Positions 26,201 to 33,534 of a stretch of DNA of 64,000 bases are shown here, piece by piece. Position 1 is the stretch's first letter. Each line of letters begins with the position of its first letter. The notes under the pieces were generated by a model that made no database searches, was not told where the DNA came from, and worked only from the letters and a program-made list of their open reading frames with translations. Source of the stretch: UBA6663 sp044226485. GTDB lineage: Bacteria; Chloroflexota; Anaerolineae; Anaerolineales; UBA6663. The translations under genes were made by a program, and so were the position numbers. The stretch covers positions 1 to 64,000 of the forward strand of contig JBGAGY010000003.1 of the NCBI GenBank assembly GCA_044226485.1. The letters are read 5' to 3'.

Positions 26201-27489
26201 ACGAGGTCGCCCACGCGCAGCCGCCGGAGCGCTGCCGTATCGGTCGTGGCGACCTTCACGCGCAGCCGATCAGCCACGGCCGCCTGGGTCGAGCGCTCGA
26301 GGCCGCGAATCGCCCCCATCGGAGCGGGAGCCGAGGCGCCGATACCGCGGATGTTGTCAAGGAGATCCGCGGGGAGCAGGATGTCCTTCTGACGCGCGAG
26401 CAGGATCTCGTGGTCCGTCGGTGGAGCGATCTCGGCCAGCGTGCCATCGGCGGCGACGGCGAAGCTGAGCACGCCCACCCCGGACGGCCGGGCGACGGCG
26501 ACCATGACCCGTGTGGCATCGCGCAGCAGCTGCGGACCGCGATCGGTGAGGCGCTCGTGCTGGACGTCGTACTTCACGGCGGTCAGGCCATCCTTGTGGA
26601 TCAAAGGCTGGCCCTCGGCGTCCACGAGACGAATCGAGCGCTCGATCAGGCCAGGCACCTGCGTGTAGACGCCCTGGCCGGCCGCGTTGATCGTGCGGAA
26701 GGCCTGATCCATAACCTCGAAGATTCGATCACCGCCCGATCGAAGCGTGAGGAGCCGGATCGTGGAGGTGGCCCGGCCGCAGGAGAAGATATGCCACCGG
26801 AACGTGCCGCTCTCCGTGGTCGGAGTGACGACGACGGCGAAGTAGCCCTCGACCACGTCATTCAAGATGGCCGGGCAGATCTGCGTGGTCGGCTCAAAGA
26901 ACGGCGCCCCGGTCGTGTCGCGGAAGTCATACGAGTCAGCCGCGTCGAGCTTGCCTTCGCCAGTGGGTTTGGCTTCGGCCGTCGGGCGATAGCGCTGGCG
27001 ACTGCGCCGGTAGCGCACTTCCAGTTTGGGCGTCAACGTGTTGGTCAGGCCGTCGAGGACGAACCGATCGACGAGCAGGTGGTTGTCGAGTGACTGGCGG
27101 AAGATGTACAGGTGGCCGTCGTGCGAGACCAGTTGGACCGGGGCATCGGCGGTGAGTTCGGCGGTGTCGTACAGCGACCGCATGAGGTAGCCGGTGCGCC
27201 CGAGCGCCAGCTCCTGCGCTTCGCGTTCGCTGACCGACGGATCGCCGATCGGATCGCTCGGGAGGGTTAGCTTCCGAAATGCCTCCCAGCCCCTGTCGTT
27301 CCCGGGCTTGACGGCGTTGTCCTCAAACCCCTCCTGCCGGACCGTGTACTCCAACCACACCCGATCGGGTTGCCGATCCCGCTGCTGGACCACTGTGGCG
27401 ACCAGCACGACTTTGCCCTCGTGATTGAGGCTGCCGATGTGATGGACTTCGCCGAGCGAGGGTGTCGAGCTTCCCTGAGCGATGAGCAT
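20242..27489 (-). CDS. Giant LamG-domain protein (2,415 aa), unknown function
   Basis: One uninterrupted frame. Approximate architecture by residue: a beta-rich N-terminal region (1-550). A LamG domain starts near 555 (AGFVLEAWARPESAVDQIVV), and its second half (GQIAEVRLWDRERSVKQIRD) resumes near 870 after a roughly 190-residue insertion with beta-trefoil-like text. Coiled coil 1 lies near 1103-1175 and coiled coil 2 near 1356-1445. A second LamG spans 1497-1720 (IECWARSAPIMPAAAQPAIF, then LAELRIWDVALSAEEAETN). A Gly/Ala-rich alternating segment lies near 1846-1890 (SLGAKAELFVGAEAEVSAGV), coiled coil 3 near 2080-2185, and a second Gly/Ala-rich segment near 2213-2270. No signal peptide or membrane helix was seen. 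Function unknown; a surface, toxin-like or scaffold protein is possible. Confidence 0.85.
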   Translation of the reverse strand: MLIAQGSSTPSLGEVHHIGSLNHEGKVVLVATVVQQRDRQPDRVWLEYTVRQEGFEDNAVKPGNDRGWEAFRKLTLPSDPIGDPSVSEREAQELALGRTGYLMRSLYDTAELTADAPVQLVSHDGHLYIFRQSLDNHLLVDRFVLDGLTNTLTPKLEVRYRRSRQRYRPTAEAKPTGEGKLDAADSYDFRDTTGAPFFEPTTQICPAILNDVVEGYFAVVVTPTTESGTFRWHIFSCGRATSTIRLLTLRSGGDRIFEVMDQAFRTINAAGQGVYTQVPGLIERSIRLVDAEGQPLIHKDGLTAVKYDVQHERLTDRGPQLLRDATRVMVAVARPSGVGVLSFAVAADGTLAEIAPPTDHEILLARQKDILLPADLLDNIRGIGASAPAPMGAIRGLERSTQAAVADRLRVKVATTDTAALRRLRVGDLVRLENTQDLDGLHIVKALAGRDLELDTTIAAGNLGNWGQVPDEQTGLVFDGLVTGYRVDGDGQLIVTAVDHGLEAGGGAQIVNHDSYDGEYAVVQKDSLSFTVERLWTEAAVVDAEQQTRRRRGLMFDGQEDGVRVALGSKLKLSAGFVLEAWARPESAVDQIVVAAEADAGAASDWNAALQISGGVWCLALDSLQPDAPSMRLSTSIRPRLREWTHLAATYGAVGLQLLIDGQPAAVFRSDELQALFTHAALAAKQKTLDGLRNELAAHLTLVAGDPGDDPSRYDVGTLTVHGRELVTGGADGVAPTLGRARGDSSRLWSFEKVAVGVFVIRDAAGLVLSADGQNALVMRAPGPMDAVQRWNVDRADRYLRLLPVSGDNFLRGAEGRVWLAPWEGHPDFSWVYDGVGPTKAQRLTAAIDAEAQAAPRPISSIRPTRLLIAHGHEGSPSFQGQIAEVRLWDRERSVKQIRDAMHFALAGREPGLYGYWRLGATSDGADGRPTTYDFSVNANHGDVLGHPYPGGAVLDRRLGDGLTEVVTFSNDALFAVSEGAEYVERFECRARGWPGPGVPFAPSLWGRTSRDGAKLPFAPTGQAIVDEPGSPDGWFTVRWSFVVPDGVRLMRCFEVTDVTGEWSTLEVRRHSITVVSNLVTRTRSDEVAQLVGLDVAGVGPSDPEQMLRDLERAQSEERQLVTQIDRTTKALAVARSEAELDRKIQAELDSIVSLNQQLERVQQAIAGELVKEAGPFELKRNPFNPSDPASPSLRYIDTSPVEAPDDADVVGLEFYAKANRLAPRLICQRAGGEIVTVDNATWNKDAFIDRGDLGGAAIDLGIVQVKPGFRVRGFRFRGSPGSASWSPDVLVRNDQGSSGWLVPNQPGSSFVTLPFIPIRLNDPVVVSGPTQKLMSLQFVLNGVQFSMQLGYRDRSLELEHDATRRRLSLEIVAHQETLRDLRATKADRLSTVSKLEAELARLQTRLAEVQLEIARLSASYLEDVASRHSRAEALRTVRGQQDARGLTVTGGLLSDVRAFSRLHAIESCTGRVTLSYRDRDRRLCHSHFDACYDADGQGEVWLPERYRSAIELTGTPIKLPDGIFASVRDQVTIECWARSAPIMPAAAQPAIFLMGADTGALAIHLPLHIGQVSFSAGERTTGQDALTQALDLDVYRGRWTHWAFVKDVAKGEMRIYADGRLLHSTRAADPQGLKKHTQAIADLGDVYLGGYPSGTGWQGQLAELRIWDVALSAEEAETNAVFTLSGNEPGLVAYFPCDEAMGDAARDHTGRPGSALQGIHWAPCTAPIGRRQRPADGESAARVGQVQTIEYSRVKVDAQHNKTAMMTRCVALSGPGGVEILDEQRIEELELRWIGNTQINPTLIGYIEGPPPVPTENLTEEDDYNGATSVELIQSSDVLYSWTREQDVSLGAKAELFVGAEAEVSAGVAVQMMIVKAKAGLQGEAEFAYHWQNASTVSAGHSLGQTDRLELRGNRESDAHFPHLGRRFIPKNIGYALVTSGLADVFVSQLKRTGRMIGYSVLPVAGDTLDVNTITFLINPAYTMSGSLDGLTGSRATSDRFFGHVPEMRNRYGSLYPASYFRLREAYDLKTQIEFRDASHQAYFNQFNAGLVDEASLSREIDRAGDSGKATALAGETEANSPEDVRIKDLERQVRTLGKEIRDDKKRLRTGDTTITATAIADKEDRLADLNDDLIEAYDESKASQQDAASERASLIQSQIDDVSDRANAAVSFASWQRKMEDLQIRAGKRNIVNTYVWDGDGGFRAEEQQFASTVQHSIGGSFNLAVGLGLHGEVEGGMAAELTALATVSLTQTMSKASSASKGMELHVDLGGVECRNITDFRDQPIQPGEKVDRYRFMSFFLENSAAHWHDFFNEVVDPEWLASNDEEARALRQAQAAAPNKVWRVLHRVTYVERPALMGFSRSTLRPIETTDAADAVESLAAELATLKAEQRAFQRKVLAQLALLTEGEPKP

Positions 27490-27723
27490 GTCCGCCTCAC
27501 TTGTCGCGTGCTCTGGCGATCACCTGGGAACCAGAGGCGGTCCGTCAGGGGGTCTCTAGATTGTGGTGGGATCGCCGCAGTATAGAGGATATGCCGCAAA
27601 TTAGATAATTCAGGTTGAAAAATACGAGTTATTCCCGCCGGGCGCAGACTGGGCTGGAAAGTACGGTTTTTGCCGAATACGGGCGAACCCAGCGCCCGAG
27701 ACAGGGATCGCGAAGCGATCATG

Positions 27724-27745
27724 GGCCAACGCCCTGGCGTTGGCC
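27724..27745 (-). terminator. Hairpin downstream of the TetR gene
   Basis: GGCCAACGCC (27724-27733) is the exact complement of GGCGTTGGCC (27736-27745). A second small stem, GATCGC/GCGATC, lies alongside at about 27707-27721. It starts 13 nt after the TetR stop on the minus strand. There is no T-tract. Confidence 0.4.
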
Positions 27746-27758
27746 GTTACGGCTCTGT

Positions 27759-28424
27759 CTAGGCGGTAACCCGAACGCCCTCCATCGCGCGGACGTATCC
27801 GAAGGCGATGATCGCCATCGCGCTGATGGCCAGTTCGCGCGCGCTCTGTGGACAACGATGTCTCAGCCACCAGACAAGCATCCCCACGACGGATCGCGCC
27901 AGACAGGTGGTCACCAGTTCCGGAGGCATGGCGTACCCTGTGGTCTTCTTCCGGCTTACGGCCGCTTGCGTCCCCGTCGCGCGCTTCAGCCACTGTTCAG
28001 ATAGAACGTCACACATCGCCTGTTCAAACCAGGAGTTTCCTTTTCGCCCGAGCATGGTCGCGTAATAGTCGGCGTGGTCGCGGAAGTAGGCGAAGAAGCC
28101 CGTCAACAATTCGATCGCTTTCTTCATCCGCGGCCCTGACAGATCGCCTTCCATCGGATCGAGATCGATGAGGATCGCAAGGTTTTGCTCAGGGGCGCCC
28201 ACGATTGAGAACATGCTGGCGATCGCCTCCTCAAACACATCCACAGCCAACGCGTACTTGTCCGGAAAATGGCGGTAGAACGTGCCGCGATTGATCCGGG
28301 CCTGGCGAGCGATCGCACCGACCGTGATCGCGTCAAATCCCTTAAGCTGTACAAGCTCGACAAACGCCTGACGGATAACGTGGTGAGTGCGTTGTGTTCG
28401 AAGATCCAGCGTGTCAGGCGACAT
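27759..28424 (-). CDS. TetR/AcrR family transcriptional regulator
   Basis: A 221-aa repressor. The N-terminal helix-turn-helix reads AITVGAIARQARINRGTFYR, then HFPDKYALAVDVFEEAI. The C-terminal domain (FFAYFRDHADYYATMLGRKG, ARSVVGMLVWWLRHR) resembles the TetR_C_8 class. The ATG at 28424 follows GGAGAG and leaves the canonical N-terminus; an earlier ATG at 28457 is possible. It is divergent from a PaaK-like ligase, which it probably regulates. A TTGCAT-17-TAGAAT promoter lies upstream on its strand. Confidence 0.9.
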   Translation of the reverse strand: MSPDTLDLRTQRTHHVIRQAFVELVQLKGFDAITVGAIARQARINRGTFYRHFPDKYALAVDVFEEAIASMFSIVGAPEQNLAILIDLDPMEGDLSGPRMKKAIELLTGFFAYFRDHADYYATMLGRKGNSWFEQAMCDVLSEQWLKRATGTQAAVSRKKTTGYAMPPELVTTCLARSVVGMLVWWLRHRCPQSARELAISAMAIIAFGYVRAMEGVRVTA

Positions 28425-28493
28425 ATCTCTCCAACTGTCGCATCGCGCGACAAACAAGTCGGGTTGTTTCTTGAACGCTGCGTGGCCCTCGTT

Positions 28494-28522
28494 ATTCTAG
28501 GAGCAGGCTGAACGCGATGCAA
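28494..28522 (-). promoter_or_regulatory. Promoter candidate for the TetR gene
   Basis: Minus-strand TTGCAT (28517-28522) and TAGAAT (28494-28499) with a 17-bp spacer. They lie in the 168-nt divergent region between the TetR and PaaK-like genes. Confidence 0.5.
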
Positions 28523-28592
28523 CCACGGCGCGGGGCTCACGCCTCGTGGTCAGTGGGTCGAAGGCGGCCATCGGGAAGGAAGGAACTTACAG

Positions 28593-29975
28593 ATGGGCAC
28601 TCCAGCCAACACACGCGAGTTCGATCAAAGGTTTTCGCCGCTGACTCCCACGCGGTCGCAGAGATCCAAGGCAGCCGATCTCATCGCCCACGCGCGCAAG
28701 TGCTCGCCTTACTACCGAGCTCTGTACCACGGCCTGCCGGACGGGATCGATGACCCCCGTGCCCTTCCCGTCACCCACAAAGCCGAATTGATGGCGCACT
28801 TTGACGATTGGGTCACCGACCCGGCGATCACTCTCGACCGTATCCGCGCCTTCATCGATGACCCAGACCAGGTCGGCGAACGATTCCTGGGCGAATACCA
28901 CGTGGCAGTCACCTCCGGCACTACCGGTCAGCATGGATACTTCGTGACCGACGAAGCCACGACGGCCGTCAGCGCCAGAATCAATCAGCGAGCGAAGATG
29001 TCATGGCTCGGGATGGGTTCGCTGCTGCGATTGGCGCTGCGCGGCCTGCGTCTGGCCGCCGTGACCGCCACGGGCGAGCACTATGGCTTTCTGTCCGGGA
29101 TCCGCTACATGCAGCGGCACCGACCTTTCTGGAACAGTCGGATCGAAGCCCTTTCGGTTCACAGCCCGCTCCCCGAGATCGTGGCCCGCCTGAATCAGTT
29201 CCAGCCCACCCTGCTGATGGGCTACGGGAGCATGATCGCCCTGTTGGCGACCGAGCAGGAGGCAGGGCGCTTGGCAGTGCGCCCGGAGTTTGTCGAGGTC
29301 ATGAGTGAGAGACTCCTGGATGGCGAGTTTCGGCGGGTCGGGCAAGTGTTCGGCGTGCGGCCCTATCAGATGTATGGATCAACCGAGAATCCCTTTGCCC
29401 ACTCCCAATGCCGCTGCGGTTGGTATCACCTTAATGAGGAGGTGGCCATTCTGGAACCCATCGACGCAGATGGCCAGCCTACGCCACCGGGCGAGATATC
29501 CCACACCGTGTTGTTGACCAACCTGGTGGGGCGAACGCAACCCATCCTGCGCTATGACCAGGGTGACCGTATCACCGTTCGACCTGATCTATGTCCGTGT
29601 GGGGATCCGCGACCAGCCATCCAGGTCCAGGGTCGGACCGCCGACGGCCTTGAGTGGATCGGGCCTGACGGGAAACGCATCTCGATCCCCTCGCTGCTGT
29701 TGGTCACCCTTATCGATCGCATCCGGGGTGTCGATCAGTTTCAGGTCGAGCAAACCTCGGCCAGCACGCTTCGCATTCGGCTTCGATTTCATCCGTCGTT
29801 GAGTCCGCACGATCAGGAGGAGAGGTGGCAGGTTATTGTCGGGCAACTGAACGAACTCTGCGCGAGCCGCAACCTGAGGCACATCCGAATCGAGCGAGCG
29901 GGCGAGCCACCTGTGTTGTCACGAGGCGGCAAGATCAGATTGGTCATTCCGCTCGCGCGGGCACCCCGCGCCTGA
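28593..29975 (+). CDS. Phenylacetate-CoA ligase / CapK-like adenylate-forming enzyme
   Basis: A 460-aa member of the PaaK/CapK branch of the adenylate-forming superfamily. The ATP-binding P-loop is in VAVTSGTTGQHGYF (about residue 108), followed by LLMGYGSMIALLATEQEAGR and RPYQMYGSTENPFAHSQCRC. A later RYDQGDRITV matches the YRTGD-type motif (about residue 325). CRCGWYH and CPCGDP are Cys pairs often seen in PaaK-like proteins. It would activate a carboxylate through an acyl-adenylate; the substrate is unknown. GGAAGGAA precedes the ATG. It is divergent from a TetR regulator. Confidence 0.85.
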   Translation: MGTPANTREFDQRFSPLTPTRSQRSKAADLIAHARKCSPYYRALYHGLPDGIDDPRALPVTHKAELMAHFDDWVTDPAITLDRIRAFIDDPDQVGERFLGEYHVAVTSGTTGQHGYFVTDEATTAVSARINQRAKMSWLGMGSLLRLALRGLRLAAVTATGEHYGFLSGIRYMQRHRPFWNSRIEALSVHSPLPEIVARLNQFQPTLLMGYGSMIALLATEQEAGRLAVRPEFVEVMSERLLDGEFRRVGQVFGVRPYQMYGSTENPFAHSQCRCGWYHLNEEVAILEPIDADGQPTPPGEISHTVLLTNLVGRTQPILRYDQGDRITVRPDLCPCGDPRPAIQVQGRTADGLEWIGPDGKRISIPSLLLVTLIDRIRGVDQFQVEQTSASTLRIRLRFHPSLSPHDQEERWQVIVGQLNELCASRNLRHIRIERAGEPPVLSRGGKIRLVIPLARAPRA

Positions 29976-30086
29976 ACAATAATGCGCTGGGGATAACCTC
30001 GATCTTGTGCGGTGCACCTCAAGAAGACCGTACCCCGCCAATGCGCCCATTGCGGTCCCTACTGGCTAAATAAGCTCTCATTGCGC

Positions 30087-30092
30087 TAGAAT
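30087..30092 (+). promoter_or_regulatory. -10 box placing transcription start at an ATG
   Basis: TAGAAT followed by exactly seven bases and ATG at 30100. This is the same geometry as at 11387/11400 and 51111/51124. No strong -35. Confidence 0.45.
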
Positions 30093-30099
30093 GGTCTGC

Positions 30100-30234
30100 A
30101 TGGAGATGACGCACGTCGGCGCGGAGACCGAAACGCCAAGGTCCGCGTCCACTGAGGATGTACTCGTCGCCATACCGTCAACCCATGCGAGTAGGGTCGA
30201 TCGTCGAAGGCCTGTGCCCGGTTTGCGCCATTGA
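30100..30234 (+). CDS. Putative leaderless small ORF (44 aa) coupled to the lipoprotein gene
   Basis: An ATG-to-TGA frame of 44 codons that starts where transcription is predicted to start. Its TGA (30232-30234) overlaps the TTG start of the lipoprotein gene (30231). The peptide is hydrophilic (MEMTHVGAETETPRSASTED) with a basic C-terminus and resembles no known protein. It may be a coupling ORF rather than a functional protein. Confidence 0.35.
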   Translation: MEMTHVGAETETPRSASTEDVLVAIPSTHASRVDRRRPVPGLRH

Positions 30235-31394
30235 ACATCAAGCCCTACCTGCCTCCTCTGTTGTGCGCCCTGCTGATCCAGGCCTGCGGTCTGGCCGGCC
30301 TGGCAACTCCGGCCGCCGCGCCGACGGGCACCGCAGCGGCTGGCGTGGTGTCTCCGACGCAGACCGCGCCGGTACAGACGACCGCTGCGCCAACGACGGC
30401 GTCGCTGCCCACACTCGCGCCGACGGGGACGATCGAGCCACCGACCCTGGTTCCCGAACCGACCGCCACAGTCTGGCCGCCGACCTTTGCGATCTGGTCC
30501 TTCCAGGATCCCCGCACCCTGGATAGCTTCGTCGTCACGGTCAACGAGAAGAACACGGTCAACGGCACGCTGACCGAACAGACGACCACCATCGGGTATA
30601 TCAAAGAGCCGTTCAGCGCTTACGCCTACAACAAATACGAAGGGGGCGAGGAGCGAACGGTCGTCGTTGACGATTGGACCTATACGCAGACGGGCAGCGG
30701 CGACTGGTACATCTCAGCCGGTTCAAGCGAGTCGCTCTTCTCGGAAGCCCAGATCCCGACAGCGAACACCGACCGCTTGGCCGAGGCACAATTCGCCGAA
30801 CAAACCGAATACGAAGGCATCCCCGCCTATCATTTCGTGCTCGCCCCGGTCAAGTCGGACAGTGGCAACGCGACGAGCCAGTTGGAAGGCGATTTCTATC
30901 TGGCGATCGACGGCAACTATGTGCTCTCTTCACATTGGAAGGAGACGAGCACCCAGGGCGACTTCTCACAGGTATACGAGGTCACCGAGGCCCTGTCCTC
31001 GATCGACAAGGTGCCCGAGATCCGGTTGCCCGATGACATGCAGGCCATGGTGGACGCGATCGAATTGCCGACCAAGCTAGGCCTGCCCGTGCCAGGCAAC
31101 AGCGTCGTCAGGGGCATGACCCGTTACGAACACGGCATCGGCGTCGACCTGTATTACTTCACCAACCCCAAAATGACTCTCGACGAGTTCCTGGAGCACT
31201 ACCGCAATCTTCCCGCGACGGACGGCTGGCAGGTGACGCACGTCGGGCATGTCAGCCTGCACCAGGACGATTGTGAGTTCATCCGCGAGTGCGTGATGAT
31301 GCGCAAGGCCGACACTCAGGTCGTCCTCCACTATGATGGAACCACCCTGCGGGTCGAGTTCGACTGGCCGCGTCTCTACGCCCCGGTGAATTGA
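30231..31394 (+). CDS. Lipoprotein of unknown function
   Basis: A 387-aa exported protein. The start is TTG at 30231, directly before the signal sequence PYLPPLLCALLIQACGLAG, whose lipobox IQAC suggests a lipid-anchored Cys. A Thr/Pro/Ala-rich linker of about 70 residues follows. The body (DSFVVTVNEKNTVNGTLTEQ, VDDWTYTQTGSGDWYISAGS, HFVLAPVKSDSGNATSQLEG, GDFYLAIDGNYVLSSHWKET) has the curved beta-sheet pattern of LppX/LolA-like lipoproteins. The last 110 residues form a separate small domain ending in VEFDWPRLYAPVN. A lipid or glycolipid carrier role is possible. Confidence 0.75.
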   Translation: MNIKPYLPPLLCALLIQACGLAGLATPAAAPTGTAAAGVVSPTQTAPVQTTAAPTTASLPTLAPTGTIEPPTLVPEPTATVWPPTFAIWSFQDPRTLDSFVVTVNEKNTVNGTLTEQTTTIGYIKEPFSAYAYNKYEGGEERTVVVDDWTYTQTGSGDWYISAGSSESLFSEAQIPTANTDRLAEAQFAEQTEYEGIPAYHFVLAPVKSDSGNATSQLEGDFYLAIDGNYVLSSHWKETSTQGDFSQVYEVTEALSSIDKVPEIRLPDDMQAMVDAIELPTKLGLPVPGNSVVRGMTRYEHGIGVDLYYFTNPKMTLDEFLEHYRNLPATDGWQVTHVGHVSLHQDDCEFIRECVMMRKADTQVVLHYDGTTLRVEFDWPRLYAPVN

Positions 31395-31620
31395 TTTTGG
31401 CTTGGGTGACGGTGGGCATGGTCACGGCGCCATGACCCGTTGAACGCCGCTCGTCGACGACCCGCTTCAGTCAGTCAGCACGCCGCCTGGGCCAGCTCCG
31501 ACTGCCACAGCATCAACGTTTCAATGAAGCACAGCTTTTTGCGTAATGCCAGACCTTACTCGTAGGCGGGTCGAAGGCGCAGGAGAGCCGGCCGAGTCCG
31601 TGTCAGTGCGACACGCAGCC

Positions 31621-32010
31621 TCATGTTCCCGAGTCCTCTGCCCGCAGCAGTGGGATGAACAAGCGCCCCTGCACGTCGTCGACCAGTTGAGCAAGCGGGA
31701 CCCAGCCAACGGCCTTGAGCATCGCCGAGTCGTCTTCGATTTCCGGGTCGTAGCCGAGGACCGCCTCCTGGTCAGCCGATACGGTGCAGAGAAAGCCGGT
31801 CTCGCCGGGCCGGCTGTAGAGTTCGCGGTCGATCGCGCCACGCAGGCCCGTTTCCTCCAGCAACTCACGCAGCGCAGCCTGGGCCATCGTTTCACCCGGC
31901 TCGATCCCGCCACCCGGCAACGTCCAGTAACGGCGATCATCGTGCAGGTGTTCGACCATCAACACCGTTTGCCCGCGCAACACAACGGCCACGGCTCGCT
32001 GATGAGACAT
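31621..32010 (-). CDS. Nudix hydrolase
   Basis: A 129-aa protein with a full Nudix box, GGGIEPGETMAQAALRELLE followed by ETGL (residues about 33-56). Its core and length are typical for small housecleaning pyrophosphohydrolases that act on nucleoside diphosphate derivatives. The ATG at 32010 is preceded by GGGGGAACC; the longer upstream frame overlaps the neighbouring gene's region and is unlikely. It is the last gene of a three-gene minus-strand run with a hypothetical gene and the cyclotransferase. Confidence 0.9.
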   Translation of the reverse strand: MSHQRAVAVVLRGQTVLMVEHLHDDRRYWTLPGGGIEPGETMAQAALRELLEETGLRGAIDRELYSRPGETGFLCTVSADQEAVLGYDPEIEDDSAMLKAVGWVPLAQLVDDVQGRLFIPLLRAEDSGT

Positions 32011-32074
32011 GGTTCCCCCACCGATCGAACCTGACAACAGCCCCCTCACCGAAAGGCCCAGAGTCACGTTCTTC

Positions 32075-32551
32075 TCACCACGACGACACGACGCAGCTGT
32101 AGTCGGCGGTTTCCATCGGAAGATCGCGGAGTGCGGCCCATACTGGCCCGGCCGAATCGACTCGCCGCAGAAAGCTGCCGACCAGGTCGGGATCCGCCGG
32201 GTCGGCTTCCAGAGCCGTATCGAACGAATGCCGGCGCAGGTCCTCGAGCTCATCGGCCAACACGGGCGTCAGAGGATAACGACAGTAGAGCGAAAGCTCG
32301 AATGTTCCCCAGGGGCTTTGCTTCTTCGCGTCAATCAACCAGCCGAAATACACGAGCAGCCGCGCCGGCTGCTCAGCCGCGCCCTCTTCCACGTCCACAC
32401 TGAAGCACAGTTCCTGATAGACCGCTTCGGTTGGCGGATCCGGCAGCAACGCCCTCAGCACCTTCCAGGCAGCCTCAGCATCGACCACGCGTCCGGCAGG
32501 GTCGGGCCGAAGCGATCGATCGAGCGTGCGTCGCAACTCGAAGGCGTCCAT
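32075..32551 (-). CDS. Hypothetical protein (158 aa)
   Basis: Not recognised. A soluble acidic protein whose N-terminus is MDAFELRRTLDRSLRPDPAG. A central segment reads LVYFGWLIDAKKQSPWGTFE, then LSLYCRYPLTPVLADELEDL. No signal peptide or membrane segment. It starts three bases after the stop of the glutaminyl cyclotransferase gene, so the two are translationally linked. Confidence 0.65.
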   Translation of the reverse strand: MDAFELRRTLDRSLRPDPAGRVVDAEAAWKVLRALLPDPPTEAVYQELCFSVDVEEGAAEQPARLLVYFGWLIDAKKQSPWGTFELSLYCRYPLTPVLADELEDLRRHSFDTALEADPADPDLVGSFLRRVDSAGPVWAALRDLPMETADYSCVVSSW

Positions 32552-32554
32552 GGC

Positions 32555-33412
32555 TTACGGCCGCGATGCTGCGGGCTTGAGCGTGACCTCGAACAGGCTG
32601 GGCCAAAGCTTGCCCGTCACGAACAAACGGCCGCCGGCTGCGTCGTAGGCGATGCCATTGAGGACATCGGCGCCGTTGCGCTGGTCGGGTGGCAACAACT
32701 CGGCGAAGTTCAAGCGTGCCAGGACGTGGCCGGTGGCGGGATCGATCCTGAGAATATCGTTCGTCTGCCAGACGTTGGCGAAGACCGCGCCGTTGATGTA
32801 CTCGAGCTCGTTGAGCTCCGACACCGGTTGGCCGCCGTCAATCACCGGGATCTGGCCGACGCGCTCAAGCGTGTCGGGATCGATGAACATCAGCGTCGCC
32901 GAACCGTCGCTCATGATCAGGCGCTGGCCGTCGTACGTCAGGCCCCAGCCTTCGGTCGGATACTCCCAGGTGCGCAACAGCGTGAACGTCGCACGGTCGT
33001 ACACATAGCCAACGTGGTTCTGCCACGTGAGTTGATAGATGCGATCGCCGACGACCGTGATGCCCTCCCCGAAAACTTGTGGGTCGAGCGCGATTTGCTG
33101 CAACACTTTGCCGGTCTCGGGGTCGACGCGTCGCAGCGACGAGCGCTCGACAAGGCCAGTGCCTTCGTAGAACTCACCATCCACCCACTGCAGCCCCTGG
33201 ATAAAGGCCAGCGGGTCGTGCGGAAACGTGGCGACCACTTCATACGTGCAGATCGGTGCCCTGGCCTTGGGGTCGTGGAACCAGCTTTCGGGAAGCAACG
33301 GCTGCGTGACCCGACAGGGATTGCGCGCGTCAAGCGCCAGCCAGGCGCCGATGCCGGCCAGAACAACCAGGTCGAAAATGACGAAGAGCGTAAAGAGTCG
33401 TTTACGGGACAT
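32555..33412 (-). CDS. Glutaminyl-peptide cyclotransferase (bacterial beta-propeller type)
   Basis: A 285-aa protein with an N-terminal transmembrane anchor (LFTLFVIFDLVVLAGIGAWL) and a five-bladed propeller of the Glu_cyclase_2 family. Motifs include TFPHDPLAFIQGLQWVDGEF, then YEGTGLVERSSLRRVDPETG, and FGEGITVVGDRIYQLTWQNH, GWGLTYDGQRLIMSDGSATL and LNELEYINGAVFANVWQTND. It forms N-terminal pyroglutamate on exported proteins, facing outside. A long inverted repeat lies just upstream of its start. Confidence 0.93.
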   Translation of the reverse strand: MSRKRLFTLFVIFDLVVLAGIGAWLALDARNPCRVTQPLLPESWFHDPKARAPICTYEVVATFPHDPLAFIQGLQWVDGEFYEGTGLVERSSLRRVDPETGKVLQQIALDPQVFGEGITVVGDRIYQLTWQNHVGYVYDRATFTLLRTWEYPTEGWGLTYDGQRLIMSDGSATLMFIDPDTLERVGQIPVIDGGQPVSELNELEYINGAVFANVWQTNDILRIDPATGHVLARLNFAELLPPDQRNGADVLNGIAYDAAGGRLFVTGKLWPSLFEVTLKPAASRP

Positions 33413-33438
33413 GGCGGCATTATGCCATCAGGTCGGCA

Positions 33439-33523
33439 AGAGATCGGGAGTGTCCCGATGTCCCCCGATATCGTCAAGTCGCGCTATTCCACATCGGGGG
33501 ACATCGGGACACTCCCGATCTCT
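33439..33523. repeat. Perfect 31-bp inverted repeat with a 23-bp spacer
   Basis: The left arm (33439-33469) and right arm (33493-33523) are exact reverse complements and contain internally repeated GTGTCCCGATGTCCCC-type units. The element lies between the cyclotransferase start (33412) and the stop of the next minus-strand gene (33535). It could fold into a very strong RNA hairpin, or be the remains of a non-autonomous mobile element. No ORF is inside. Confidence 0.8.
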
Positions 33524-33534
33524 CATTTCGATTC

